Source: Novosphingobium sp. IK01 (GTDB taxonomy: Bacteria; Pseudomonadota; Alphaproteobacteria; Sphingomonadales; Sphingomonadaceae). Taken from it: DNA of 64,000 nt. The notes beneath the pieces were generated by a model. It did no database searches. It saw only the letters and a list, made by a program, of their open reading frames with translations, and was not told the DNA's origin. Where the stretch lies: the NCBI RefSeq assembly GCF_033242265.1, contig NZ_BTFW01000001.1, positions 558,001 to 622,000 of the forward strand, given 5' to 3'. Of this stretch, positions 16,851-25,528 are shown in pieces; within the stretch, counting starts at the first letter, position 1, and every line of letters begins with the position of its first letter. A program made the position numbers and the translations under genes.

Positions 16851-18449
16851 CTGACCTCTCTTTCGCCTTCGATCGCGCCTCCTGCGTCCCGCTCCGTCGC
16901 CGCGCGTGAGGCGCTTGCGCGGGGCGATCTGGGGGCAACCGCCCGGCTTGCCGCCGCGCTTGTCGCCCGGCCCGAGACTGCCGCCGAGGGGCGTTTCCTG
17001 ATGGCCATGGCGCAGGCGGGGCAGGGGGCGATCGGTCCGGCGCTGGCCGAACTGGCACAGGCCATCGCACTGGCCCCGCGCGGCGAATATCGCGCCCAAC
17101 TCGCCCGGCTCCAGATCCTCACCCGTCAGGACGGCGCCGCCGCGCAGACACTGGCCGATGCCGAAACCGACCTGCCCGATGACGCGCTCAGCCGCGATAC
17201 CATGGGCTGCGTCTATGCCCGGCTCGGCGATCATGCCGCCTCGCTGCCCCACTTTGCCTTTGCCGTCGAAACCGCGCCCGAGGTGAGCGACTATCGCTAC
17301 AATCTGGCCGCAGCCCTCGGGTTTCTGGGGAAAGTGGACGAAGCCGAAGAGGTGATCGAGGCGCTGCTGGCGCGCGTTCCGGGCGATGCGCGCGCGCATC
17401 ACCTGCTCGCCGGTCTGCGCAAGGTGAGCCCGCAGGGCAACCATGTCGCCCGCCTTGGGCAGGTTCTGGGGCAGGCGCGCGATCCGCGTGATCGCCTGCT
17501 GCTCGGCTATGCGCTGGCCAAGGAGCAGGACGATCTGGGCGAGGGCGGGGCAGCCATGGCGCAACTGCTCGCCACCAATGGTGAATATCGCGCGCGCCTG
17601 CCTTATGATTTCGCCACGGTCGATGCCGCCAATTTCGATGCGATCGAGGCGGCCTGGCCGCGTCTTGCCGCCCGGTCTGTCACCGGTGCTTCGGACGAGG
17701 CGCCGATTTTCGTGATCGGCATGCCGCGCACGGGGACCACGCTGGTCGATCGCATCCTGTCCTCGCACCCGCAGGTCGAAAGCGCGGGGGAGCTTCAGGC
17801 CATGCCGCTGGCGGTCAAGCGCGCGGCGGGTACGCGCACGCGCACCGTGCTCGACCCTGAAACCATCGTGTCGGCGGCATCGGCAGACCTTGCCGCGATC
17901 GGGCACGACTATCTGGCCCGCGCCCGCCATCACCGGCGGCGCGAGGGCGCGCGCTTCATCGACAAGTTTCCCGGCAATTTCCAGTATGCGGGCTTCATCG
18001 CGCAGGCCCTGCCACAGGCGCGGATCGTCTGCCTGCGCCGCCATCCGATGGACACGGTGCTGTCCAACTTCCGCAATCTCTTTGCGATTTCCTCGCGCTA
18101 CTACGACTACAGCTACGACCTGATCGACATCGCGCGCTATTACGCCCGCTTCCACCGCCTCATGGCCTTCTGGCAGGAAGCCTTGCCGGGCCGCATCCTC
18201 GAAGTTTCCTACGAGGCCCTCGTCGCCGATCAGGAAGGGGAGAGCCGCCGCCTGCTGGCCCATTGCGGGCTGGAGTGGGACGCGGCCTGCCTCGATTTCC
18301 ACCGCAACGCCGCCCCGGTCTCGACCCCGAGCGCCGCGCAAGTGCGCCGCCCGATCTACCGCGACGCGCTCGCCCGCTGGAAACGCCACGAAGAGGCGCT
18401 GGCCCCTGTCGCGGCGTTCTTTGCCGCTGAGGGTATCGCCATCGCTTAA
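16851..18449 (+). CDS. Tetratricopeptide-repeat sulfotransferase
   Basis: About 532 residues. The first 240 are alanine-rich helical repeats of TPR type (EYRAQLARLQILTRQ, GCVYARLGDHAASLPHF, NLAAALGFLGKVDEAE). From residue 286 a sulfotransferase domain begins with the PAPS phosphate loop IFVIGMPRTGTTL; the second PAPS segment is visible as RIVCLRRHPMDTVLSNFR, and RYYARFHRLMAFW is typical. The start is unclear: the only nearby codons are CTG 16851, eight bases after AGGA, or an ATG at 16719 that would put 40 residues in another frame of the hydroxylase gene. I prefer CTG. It would transfer sulfate from PAPS to an unknown acceptor. Confidence 0.85.
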   Translation: MTSLSPSIAPPASRSVAAREALARGDLGATARLAAALVARPETAAEGRFLMAMAQAGQGAIGPALAELAQAIALAPRGEYRAQLARLQILTRQDGAAAQTLADAETDLPDDALSRDTMGCVYARLGDHAASLPHFAFAVETAPEVSDYRYNLAAALGFLGKVDEAEEVIEALLARVPGDARAHHLLAGLRKVSPQGNHVARLGQVLGQARDPRDRLLLGYALAKEQDDLGEGGAAMAQLLATNGEYRARLPYDFATVDAANFDAIEAAWPRLAARSVTGASDEAPIFVIGMPRTGTTLVDRILSSHPQVESAGELQAMPLAVKRAAGTRTRTVLDPETIVSAASADLAAIGHDYLARARHHRRREGARFIDKFPGNFQYAGFIAQALPQARIVCLRRHPMDTVLSNFRNLFAISSRYYDYSYDLIDIARYYARFHRLMAFWQEALPGRILEVSYEALVADQEGESRRLLAHCGLEWDAACLDFHRNAAPVSTPSAAQVRRPIYRDALARWKRHEEALAPVAAFFAAEGIAIA

Positions 18450-18476
18450 GCCCGGCCAACGCTTAAGTCTGGCCAA
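18443..18476. repeat. Imperfect 17-bp tandem duplication at a gene end
   Basis: Two adjacent copies of CGCTTAAGcccGGCCAA / CGCTTAAGtctGGCCAA (15 of 17 identical). The first copy contains the TAA stop of the sulfotransferase gene, the second lies in the short convergent gap before the exonuclease. Confidence 0.7.
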
Positions 18477-18481
18477 TTGGG

Positions 18482-19360
18482 CTAGCGATAGCGCTCCACG
18501 GCGGTCAACGGCAGGAAGGCCGGGGCGCCATGCCCGGCATAGACCTGTTCGAGCAGCCAGGTGCGTTCGTCGTCGGCCTCGCTGGCGGGAATGTCCTTGC
18601 TCCAGTGGCGCATGGCCGCGTTCCAGCGATAGCCGCGCACCTTGAGGCGGTCCTTGCTCTCGTAGGGAGCGTCTATGGCATTGACGCGGAAGCTGTCCTG
18701 TGCCGAGGCTTCGAGCAGATGCGAAAGGACGGTGCGCCCGTCGTCGAGGTCATGGGCCATCAGGTAGAGCACGGCCAGAATGTCGTTCTGCGCGCGGTGC
18801 CCTTCGTAGAACCACCCGCATTGCGAGACGAGATGAGCCAGCGCCCGCCCGTCGAAACCGAGCGCCAGCCAGTCCACTTCGGCCATCGTGCAGGCCCAGG
18901 CTTTGCCCGCAGCGGCAGGCAGGCGCCTGTCGACGAAGGGGCGGTCGAACCGGGCATTGTGGGCAACGACCAGATCGGCGCTGGCCAGAAGGTCGAGCGC
19001 GGCAGGCTCGTCGATGGCCTGATCCTTGAGCACCTCGTCGGTCAGGCCGGTCAGTGCGGTGATCCGGGGATCGAGCGGCACGCCCGGATCCTCGCGCCAG
19101 ACGCGCGGCGCGCCCACTTGCACGATATGGCCCGCCTCGTCGTAGCGGAAGCGCTGGATGGCCAGTTCGATGATCCGGTCTGTCTCGGCGTCGAGCCCGG
19201 TCGTCTCGACGTCGAGAACCACCCCCACGCGCAGCGCGGCATTCTCGCGCGGGCGATGGAACTGGTGAACGGGGCGCAGGCGGCGCAGCACGCGGTAGTC
19301 CTCGCTCTGGGCCAGAAAGCGGGCGGCGCGGGCAAATTCGTCGGGGGCGACAACAGTCAT
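18482..19360 (-). CDS. 3'-5' exonuclease of the DnaQ/DEDDh family
   Basis: 292 residues from ATG 19360 (MTVVAPDEFARA); the open frame extends far upstream but that part is low-complexity and unlikely to be translated. The exonuclease motifs are Exo I LDVETTGLDAETD, Exo II VVAHNARFDRPF and Exo III HRAQND, giving the acidic residues and His of DEDDh enzymes. This is the pol III epsilon-like fold, but with an N-terminal extension of about 55 residues and a C-terminal extension ending KDRLKVRGYRWNAAMRHWSK, which is found in stand-alone sphingomonad exonucleases. It is likely to act in DNA repair or RNA end trimming rather than as replicative proofreader. Confidence 0.9.
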   Translation of the reverse strand: MTVVAPDEFARAARFLAQSEDYRVLRRLRPVHQFHRPRENAALRVGVVLDVETTGLDAETDRIIELAIQRFRYDEAGHIVQVGAPRVWREDPGVPLDPRITALTGLTDEVLKDQAIDEPAALDLLASADLVVAHNARFDRPFVDRRLPAAAGKAWACTMAEVDWLALGFDGRALAHLVSQCGWFYEGHRAQNDILAVLYLMAHDLDDGRTVLSHLLEASAQDSFRVNAIDAPYESKDRLKVRGYRWNAAMRHWSKDIPASEADDERTWLLEQVYAGHGAPAFLPLTAVERYR

Positions 19361-19509
19361 GCGAGGGCAGTCATGCGGGAAATCGGGCTCCGGGCCGGGC
19401 TTGGAGGGAGAGGGGGCTGGCGGGGACAGGACAAGTGGCCGTCCTTTCCCCCCTGCGCCCGGCCTTGTCCAGTCCACGAGGCCGATTTTGCTGCCGGTGA
19501 AAGGTCCGT

Positions 19510-19854
19510 TTACGCGGCGAAGCGGGCAATCGCCTCGATCTGGGGGGGCGCCAGGCCGAAGCCGTGAAGCTCGCCCACCAGATCCTGCGAGGGATCGATC
19601 CCGGCATGGGTGGCGCAGGCAAACCGGCGAACCGCCTCGAGGCGCGGATCGGCCAGCGGCATCGGTGCATTGTCGCCCAGCAGCCAGAGCTTGAACCGGC
19701 CCCACCGGCCCCGCTGCGCAGGGGGCGCGGCCATGGCCCGGCACCCGATGGTCTCGGCATCCTGCGTGCCCAGATGAGCCGCCAGCCAGTCCTGGCGCGA
19801 GAGCGTGGACGAGCGAGCCGGAGAAGCGGGGAAGGGAGCGGGGGCAGCAGTCAT
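19510..19854 (-). CDS. Small hypothetical protein
   Basis: 114 residues, not recognised. The N-terminal 30 residues are rich in Ala, Pro and Ser; the central part (RFKLWLLGDNAPMPLADPRLEAVRRFACATH) and the C-terminal helix (PPQIEAIARFAA) look like a compact helical protein. It is 149 bp upstream of the exonuclease on the same strand and could be co-transcribed with it. Coding status rests on codon-position GC bias and absence of a competing frame with known homology. Confidence 0.5.
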   Translation of the reverse strand: MTAAPAPFPASPARSSTLSRQDWLAAHLGTQDAETIGCRAMAAPPAQRGRWGRFKLWLLGDNAPMPLADPRLEAVRRFACATHAGIDPSQDLVGELHGFGLAPPQIEAIARFAA

Positions 19855-19914
19855 GGCGTCATGGCCTTTGCATGCAGGGGATGGGAGGGGAACGGGAAGA
19901 AGCGAGGGTCAGGT

Positions 19915-19942
19915 GGGCGGCCCCCATGTGGGAAGGCCGCCC
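19915..19942 (-). terminator. Hairpin downstream of the pirin gene
   Basis: GGGCGGCC (19915-19922) and GGCCGCCC (19935-19942) enclose an inner CCCA/TGGG pair. It lies 30 bases beyond the pirin stop, without a T tract. Confidence 0.5.
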
Positions 19943-19972
19943 GTTCAGGACAAGATGACGCCGAAGCGACTT

Positions 19973-20671
19973 TTACAGCGTGTCGACCAGAACCACTTCG
20001 CTTTCTTCCAGCGCGGTGATGGTGATCGTGTCGACATCGGCAATGGCCAGCCCGTCGCGGGCGTTGGCTTCCACCCCGTTGACCGAAATGCGGCCCGTGG
20101 CGGGAACCAGATAGCCCTTGCGCTCGGCGCCCAGCACATAGTCGACGCTCTGCCCGGCCTTCAGGGTCGCGGCCACGAGGCGGGCCTCGGTGCGGATCGG
20201 CAGGGCATCCTTGTCTTGCGTATAGCCGCTGGCCAGAACGACCAGTTCGCCCGCACGGTCGGCCTTGGGGAACTGGCGCGCACCCCAGCTGGGCTTTTCA
20301 CCCCGGCGCGTGGGCATGATCCAGATCTGGAAGATGCGGGTGGTTTCGTCTTCCAGATTGTATTCGGAATGGGTGATGCCGGTGCCCGCGCTCATGACCT
20401 GCACGTCGCCCGCCGCGGTGCGGCCCTGGTTGCCCAGATTGTCGCGGTGGGTGATCGCCCCGGCGCGGACATAGGTGATGATCTCCATGTCGGCATGGGG
20501 GTGGGGCGGAAAGCCGCTCTTCGAGGCGATGGTGTCGTCGTTCCACACGCGCAGGTTGCCCCAGTGCATGCGCTGCGGGTTGTAGTAGTCGGCGAAAGAG
20601 AAGTGATGGGCGGCATCGAGCCAGCCGTGGTTGGCGCGGCCGATACCGGAAAAGGGACGCAGTTCGATCAT
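19973..20671 (-). CDS. Pirin-family bicupin protein
   Basis: 232 residues, the size of YhaK/YhhW-type pirins. The N-terminal cupin carries the metal-binding set His57/His59 (PPHPHADME) and His101 with Glu103 (GITHSEYN). The second cupin (about 140-232) lacks these residues, as usual. YhhW oxidises quercetin in vitro, but most pirins have no known physiological substrate; many respond to oxidative stress. It is divergent from a LysR gene 130 bp away, the standard arrangement of a regulated target with its regulator. Confidence 0.92.
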   Translation of the reverse strand: MIELRPFSGIGRANHGWLDAAHHFSFADYYNPQRMHWGNLRVWNDDTIASKSGFPPHPHADMEIITYVRAGAITHRDNLGNQGRTAAGDVQVMSAGTGITHSEYNLEDETTRIFQIWIMPTRRGEKPSWGARQFPKADRAGELVVLASGYTQDKDALPIRTEARLVAATLKAGQSVDYVLGAERKGYLVPATGRISVNGVEANARDGLAIADVDTITITALEESEVVLVDTL

Positions 20672-20801
20672 GATTTGTCTCCTGATGCCGTCTGCAAAGG
20701 CTGGGTAAGGGCTTCGTCTGCGGCTGTTGGGGCCAATCTAGGCATTCCCGCTTGCAAAGAAATGGCAATGATGGAAAACCATCGGTGAAGGAATTTTATC
20801 A

Positions 20802-21758
20802 ATGTCTCTTCCCGACCTCGAAGCCTGGGCGATCTTTGCCAAAGTCGTCGATACCGGCTCGTTCGCCGCCGCCGCAGAGGCGCTGGGGCTGTCCAAGCCC
20901 ACGGTATCCAAGGCGCTGGGCCGTCTTGAGGCGCGGCTCGGCGTGCCCTTGCTGCACCGGACCAGCCGCCGTCTGGCGCTGACCGAAAGCGGGCGCGGCG
21001 TGCTCGAACGCGCGCGGCGCATCCTTGCCGATGGCGAGGCCGCCGAGGCACAGGCGGGCGCCGAGGGCGACACCCCGCGCGGGCTGGTGAGGCTGGCCGT
21101 GCCGATGAGCTTCGGCTTGCGCCATGTCGCGCCGCTCCTGCCCGAATTCATGGCGCTGTATCCGCATGTCGCGCTCGATCTCGATCTGTCCGATGCGCGG
21201 GTCGATGTGGTGGGCGGCGGGCACGACGTGGTGCTGCGCATCGCCGAACTGGGGGATTCCTCGCTGCGGGCGCGGCGGCTGTGCGCGGTGCGCCGCTCGC
21301 TGGTGGCCGCCCCCGCCTATCTGGCCGCCCATGGCACGCCCGTCCATCCGCGCGAACTGTCCGATCACGAGGGGTTGCTCTATACCAACCTCGATCTTCC
21401 CGCCTCGTGGCGCTTTCACCATGCCGCGCAAGGAGACTATGTGGTGACCGTTAAGGGGCGGCTCGGGGCCAACAATGCCGATGCGCTGGCCCCGGCGCTG
21501 CTGGCCGGGCTGGGCCTTGCGCTTCAGCCCGATTTCATGGTCTGGGACCATCTGGCCTCGGGCCAACTGGTCGAGGTCATGCCCGAGTGGCGCCTGCCCG
21601 ACATCGCGCTCCATCTCGTCACCCCGCCGGGCCTCCATCGCCCGGCGCGGGTGCGGGTGCTGATCGATTTTCTGGCCGCCCGCCTGAGCCGGGCGGCGTG
21701 GGTTTCACCCGTTCAAGGGGCAAAACCGGAAGAAGACGTACCGACATCGGCCCAGTGA
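20802..21758 (+). CDS. LysR-family regulator divergent from pirin
   Basis: 318 residues. Winged HTH at residues 5-64 ([32 protein letters not shown]), followed by a CrgA/DmlR-like effector domain ([29 protein letters not shown]). It is likely to regulate the pirin gene and itself: the 130-bp shared promoter region contains an ATGG-N4-CCAT dyad (20771-20782) 20 bases upstream of its start. The 3' end overlaps the next, convergent LysR gene by 46 bases. Confidence 0.9.
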   Translation: MSLPDLEAWAIFAKVVDTGSFAAAAEALGLSKPTVSKALGRLEARLGVPLLHRTSRRLALTESGRGVLERARRILADGEAAEAQAGAEGDTPRGLVRLAVPMSFGLRHVAPLLPEFMALYPHVALDLDLSDARVDVVGGGHDVVLRIAELGDSSLRARRLCAVRRSLVAAPAYLAAHGTPVHPRELSDHEGLLYTNLDLPASWRFHHAAQGDYVVTVKGRLGANNADALAPALLAGLGLALQPDFMVWDHLASGQLVEVMPEWRLPDIALHLVTPPGLHRPARVRVLIDFLAARLSRAAWVSPVQGAKPEEDVPTSAQ

Positions 21759-22582
21759 AGGATCGCGGCGGTCAGGGCTTCTGCTGCCGGATGGTTGCCG
21801 CCCGGGCCCAGCACGGCAAATTCGATGCCGGGCAGTTCGGGCAAGTCGCCATGGAGACGGACCGGGGCCAGCCCCTGAGGGATGAGGCGCAGCGAATGGG
21901 GCATGACACCAAGCCCCGCGCGGGCCGCTGCCGTCAATCCGCTCAGGCTTCCGCTGGTGAAGGCCACCCGCCATGTCCGCCTTTCGCGCTCGAGCGTGTC
22001 GAGCGCCAGCGCGCGGGTCACGCTTGGCGGCGGATAGAGCAGGAGCGGGACCGGCTCGCCCGGTTCGACGCGGTGGTCGGGCCGGGAAACCCAGCCCACC
22101 GTCTCGCGCCAGGCAGTCACCCCGCGCCGTTCGGTCTTGCGCTTTTTCACCAGCACCATGTCGAGTTGCCCGGCGTCGAACTGGTCGTAGAGCGTCTCGC
22201 TCAACCCCACGGTCAGCGCCACGTCGACATCGGGGTGGCGACTGGCAAACAGCGCCAGCACGTCGGGCAGGGCCGAGAGCACGAAATCCTCGCAAGCCCC
22301 GAACCGCAGCCGCCCGCGCAGCCGCATGCCGGCCAGATGCGCGTCCATCTGCCCATGCGCGGCCAGAACCCGGCGGGCATGATCGAGAAAAGCCTCGCCC
22401 TCGGTCGAGAGCGCCACGCGGTGGGTGTCGCGGGCGAGCAGGCGGCGGCGCGCAAGGTCTTCGAGGCGGCGGATCTGCTGGCTTACGGTCGATTGCCGCA
22501 TCCCCAGAACCCGCGCCGCGCCGGTGAAGCTGCCACATTCGGCAACCGTGACGAAGGCAAGCAGAAGGTCGGGGCCAATCAT
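21713..22582 (-). CDS. LysR-family regulator divergent from a BASS-type transporter
   Basis: 289 residues; HTH at 3-62 ([32 protein letters not shown]). The effector domain ends with the unusual tail [11 protein letters not shown], encoded in the 46-base overlap with the preceding LysR gene. The divergent BASS-family transporter at 22760 is the natural target. The gap between them (22583-22759) is AT-rich near its middle (tgaatgactattatcacg) and contains TGATC half-sites at 22647-22673, possible binding positions. Confidence 0.9.
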   Translation of the reverse strand: MIGPDLLLAFVTVAECGSFTGAARVLGMRQSTVSQQIRRLEDLARRRLLARDTHRVALSTEGEAFLDHARRVLAAHGQMDAHLAGMRLRGRLRFGACEDFVLSALPDVLALFASRHPDVDVALTVGLSETLYDQFDAGQLDMVLVKKRKTERRGVTAWRETVGWVSRPDHRVEPGEPVPLLLYPPPSVTRALALDTLERERRTWRVAFTSGSLSGLTAAARAGLGVMPHSLRLIPQGLAPVRLHGDLPELPGIEFAVLGPGGNHPAAEALTAAILHWADVGTSSSGFAP

Positions 22583-22714
22583 GGCCCAAGGCTATCGCAT
22601 CGGGGGCGGGACAGGTCAATTATCGCAATTCTGAATGACTATTATCACGATGATCAAGATTGTGCATGATCGCGCACCCGCCTAACGCGCAAGGCAAGCT
22701 GGAAGCGCAAAAAA

Positions 22715-22744
22715 CCAGAGGCGCAAAACCCAGAGGCGCAAAAC
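22715..22744. repeat. Perfect 15-bp tandem repeat upstream of the BASS transporter
   Basis: CCAGAGGCGCAAAAC occurs twice back to back (22715-22729, 22730-22744), preceded by a degenerate third copy (GAAGCGCAAAAAA). It lies 15 bp before the transporter start codon, in its leader, where copy-number change by slippage could alter expression. Confidence 0.85.
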
Positions 22745-22759
22745 AAGGACAGGCCGCTC

Positions 22760-23728
22760 ATGCAAAGGCTCCGCACGCTCATCGATCCCTACCTGCTGAT
22801 GCTGATCGGCACGATCACGCTGGCCGCGCTGTTCCCCGCCCATGGCGCCGGAGTGGCCTGGGCCGACATGGCCGTGACGGTGGCGGTCGCGCTGCTGTTC
22901 TTCCTCTATGGCACGCGTCTGGCGCCACAGGCCGTGTGGCAGGGGCTCGCCCACTGGCGGCTTCAGGGTCTGGTTTTTGCCAGCACTTTCATACTTTTTC
23001 CGATCATCGGGATCCTCGTGGTCCATGCCATTGGCGGGCTGGTCGCCCCTGATATTGCGCTTGGGCTGCTCTACTTGTGCGTGCTGCCTTCCACGGTGCA
23101 AAGCTCGATCGCGTTCACCTCGATCGCGCGTGGCAATGTGCCCGCCGCGCTGTGCAGTGCTTCGGTCTCCAACCTCGTGGGTGTCGTGCTGACCCCGCTG
23201 CTGACCGCGCTGGTCCTGCCGACTTCGGCCAGCGGGGGCTTTTCGCTCCACAGCCTCGAATCCATCGCCATGCAGATCCTGCTGCCCTTCGCGGCCGGGC
23301 AGGTCGCGCGGCCGTTCATCGGGCCGTTCCTGGCCCGCTACAAGAAGATCGTCGGCTATGTCGATCGCGGCTCGATCCTGCTGGTGGTCTATGCCGCGTT
23401 CAGCGCGGGCATGGTGGCGGGCGTGTGGACACGTCTGGCGCCGCTCGATCTGGGTGTGGTTCTGGTGATCGACCTGGTGATCCTCGCGATGGTCATCGTG
23501 GCAACCACCCTTGCCAGCCGCCGCCTGGGCTTCTCGAAGGAGGACGAGATCACCATCGTCTTCTGCGGCTCGAAGAAGAGCATGGCCAGCGGCATTCCCA
23601 TGGCCACGATCCTGTTCGCCGGCCATGCCGTCAGCCTGATCGTGCTGCCGCTGATGCTGTTCCATCAGGCCCAGCTTTTCGTCTGCGCGACGCTGGCCCG
23701 CCGCTATGCCGCGCGCGATCAGGATTGA
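22760..23728 (+). CDS. BASS-family (YfeH-like) sodium/organic anion symporter
   Basis: 322 residues with nine to ten membrane segments (MLIGTITLAALFPAHG, MAVTVAVALLFFLYGTRL, VFASTFILFPIIGILVVHAIGG and onward). The conserved LPSTVQSSIAFTSIARGN and FCGSKKSMASGIPMA segments identify the bile-acid:sodium-symporter superfamily, YfeH/PltA branch (SLC10A7-like). Substrate unknown; transport of a small organic anion is expected. ATG 22760 follows AAGGA. It is transcribed away from a LysR gene that probably controls it. Confidence 0.92.
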   Translation: MQRLRTLIDPYLLMLIGTITLAALFPAHGAGVAWADMAVTVAVALLFFLYGTRLAPQAVWQGLAHWRLQGLVFASTFILFPIIGILVVHAIGGLVAPDIALGLLYLCVLPSTVQSSIAFTSIARGNVPAALCSASVSNLVGVVLTPLLTALVLPTSASGGFSLHSLESIAMQILLPFAAGQVARPFIGPFLARYKKIVGYVDRGSILLVVYAAFSAGMVAGVWTRLAPLDLGVVLVIDLVILAMVIVATTLASRRLGFSKEDEITIVFCGSKKSMASGIPMATILFAGHAVSLIVLPLMLFHQAQLFVCATLARRYAARDQD

Positions 23729-23745
23729 GGCGGCATTCTGTCAGT

Positions 23746-23937
23746 GTCTGATCCGAAACTCCCGTTTCGGATCGCTCGGCACCGGTCCACTCCCCCACCC
23801 GACCTCCCAACGATAGTACCCTATGGGAGGTCGGCCCCCTCAGCGAAAACGTCCCCCGGACGTTTTCGTGTTCTTCGGGACGGGAGTGGGCCGGTGCCGA
23901 ACCGAAATTCGCCTCTTGGGCGAATTTCAAATCAGAC
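23746..23937. repeat. 192-nt multibranched inverted-repeat structure between convergent genes
   Basis: Nested complementarity fills the whole gap. The outer stem is GTCTGAT (23746-23752)/ATCAGAC (23931-23937). Inside lie a hairpin GATCCGAAAC/GTTTCGGATC (23750-23773, loop TCCC; its first three bases compete with the outer stem); a 19-bp long-range stem 23776-23794/23882-23900 with a single T-G wobble; within that, CGACCTCCC/GGGAGGTCG (23800-23833) topped by ATAG/CTAT, and an 11-bp stem CGAAAACGTCC/GGACGTTTTCG (23844-23868); and last GAAATTCGCC/GGCGAATTTC (23904-23928). No open frame is supported. It begins 17 bases after one stop codon and ends 2 bases before the other. It may be a mobile palindromic element, a structured RNA or a bidirectional transcription barrier. 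Confidence 0.85.
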
Positions 23938-23939
23938 TC

Positions 23940-24407
23940 TCAAATTGGCAGGGTGAGGCCGGTCTTCACCCTGTCGAGCACCATCGTCGAACTGTACGAG
24001 CGCACGAGTTCGTTGTCGGCAAAGAGCCGGGCCGAGGTGCGCTCGTAATCGGCCAGCGAGGGCGCCACCACCACCAGCACGAAGCAGATCGTGCCCATCA
24101 CCAGATAGCACTGCTGGACTTCGGGCGCGGCCCGGAAGAAGGCCTTGGCCGCCACGACCGTTGGAGAACGGTCGTCGACGAGAGCCACTTCGACGAGAAC
24201 CGTGATCGGCAGGTCGACCGCCACCGGATCGACAAGCGCGGCCATCTTCTCGATCACGCCATCTTCGCTCAGACGGGCGATCCGCCGCTGGACTGCCGGG
24301 GCCGAGAGGTTGACCCGCTGCGCGATCTCGCGCTGGGGCCGGGTGGCGTCGTCCTGGAGCAGGCGCAGGATGGCGCGATCATAGTCATCGAGCTTGCGAG
24401 CGGACAT
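23940..24407 (-). CDS. Lrp/AsnC-family transcriptional regulator
   Basis: 155 residues from ATG 24407 (MSARKLDDYDRAILRLLQ). HTH at about 20-60 (REIAQRVNLSAPAVQRRIARLSEDGVI), followed by the RAM/ACT-like ligand domain with VEVALVDDRSP and CYLVMGTICFVLVVVAP. Lrp-type proteins form octamers and respond to amino acids. The divergent EamA-family exporter starts 153 bp away, so amino-acid-responsive control of an exporter is the likely arrangement. Confidence 0.92.
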   Translation of the reverse strand: MSARKLDDYDRAILRLLQDDATRPQREIAQRVNLSAPAVQRRIARLSEDGVIEKMAALVDPVAVDLPITVLVEVALVDDRSPTVVAAKAFFRAAPEVQQCYLVMGTICFVLVVVAPSLADYERTSARLFADNELVRSYSSTMVLDRVKTGLTLPI

Positions 24408-24559
24408 TGCGCCAAAGGCTCCCCGGGCGAGTGAAAAATTCGTGATCAGCCCGAAATCACAGCCCCGAAATGCCATGAATAGTGGTATTGGTTCAAGACA
24501 GATCGCGCCGGAGACAGGCCGGGCGGTTTGCATCCCCCCTGATTTTTTCGGATTCCATC

Positions 24560-25507
24560 GTGATCGAACGCAAGCCTATCGACGCCACCGCCGTTGCCAT
24601 CATGGTCGTGCTCTGCGCGATCTGGGGAGCACAGCAGGTGCCGATCAAGCTGGTCGCAGCGGCCATGAGCCCGATCCTCCAGATGGGGCTGCGTTCGGGG
24701 CTGGCCGCGCTCGCCACACTTTGCGTCATTTTCTGGCGGGGCGATGCCCATGCGATCAACCGCCACACCGTGCTGCCCGGCCTTGCCATCGGCGCGCTGT
24801 TCGGCACCGAATTCGTAATGGCGGGCGAGGCGCTGCGCTTCACCAGCGCCTCGCATGTGACGATCTACCTTTATACCGCTCCCATCGGCGCGGCGCTGGG
24901 GCTCGGGCTGCTGCGCCGGGATGAACGCCTGCAACCCGCGCAATGGCTCGGTATCGCGCTGGCCTTTGGCGGGGTCGTGCTGGCGTTCAGCGGGGGCGGG
25001 GATGGCGCGCACTATCCGCAGATGCGTCTGGGTGATGCGCTGGCACTGGCCGGGGCCTGTGGCTGGGCCTGTACCTCGATGGTCCTGCGCAACAGCGCCA
25101 TGGCCAATGCGCCCGCTTCGGTGGCGCTGTTCTTCCAGCTTTCCGGGGCCTTCGTGCTGTGCACGATGCTGGCCCCGGTTCTGGGCGAAACCCGCGTGAC
25201 GGTTACCACGCCCCTGATCGCAAGCCTCGCCTTTCAGGTCATCGTGGTCGCCTTTGCCAGCTATTTGTGCTGGTATTCGCTGCTGCGTCGCTACAGCGCC
25301 TCGCGTCTGGGCGTGCTCACTTTCATGACCCCGATGTTCGGGGTCGCCTCCGGGGTGGTCCTGCTGGGCGACCGGCTCGACGCCGCGTTCATCGGCGGGG
25401 CGCTGCTGATCCTGGCGGGCATCCTCATCGTGAGCAGTGCGGGCCTGCTGCCCGCGCTCGCCGCGCGGCTGTTCCGGCGCCTGCGCCCGGCGGCGCTCAA
25501 CTCCTGA
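24560..25507 (+). CDS. EamA (DMT superfamily) transporter
   Basis: 315 residues from GTG 24560; the frame is open to 24482, but that part is polar and arginine-rich and overlaps the Lrp promoter. Ten membrane segments in two EamA halves (AVAIMVVLCAIWGAQQVPIKL; ACGWACTSMVLRNSA). RhaT/YdcZ-type DMT proteins export amino acids, nucleosides or other metabolites. Divergent placement beside an Lrp regulator favours an amino acid or related compound as substrate. Confidence 0.9.
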   Translation: MIERKPIDATAVAIMVVLCAIWGAQQVPIKLVAAAMSPILQMGLRSGLAALATLCVIFWRGDAHAINRHTVLPGLAIGALFGTEFVMAGEALRFTSASHVTIYLYTAPIGAALGLGLLRRDERLQPAQWLGIALAFGGVVLAFSGGGDGAHYPQMRLGDALALAGACGWACTSMVLRNSAMANAPASVALFFQLSGAFVLCTMLAPVLGETRVTVTTPLIASLAFQVIVVAFASYLCWYSLLRRYSASRLGVLTFMTPMFGVASGVVLLGDRLDAAFIGGALLILAGILIVSSAGLLPALAARLFRRLRPAALNS

Positions 25508-25528
25508 CCGGCCTCGCTTTTCTCCCCG

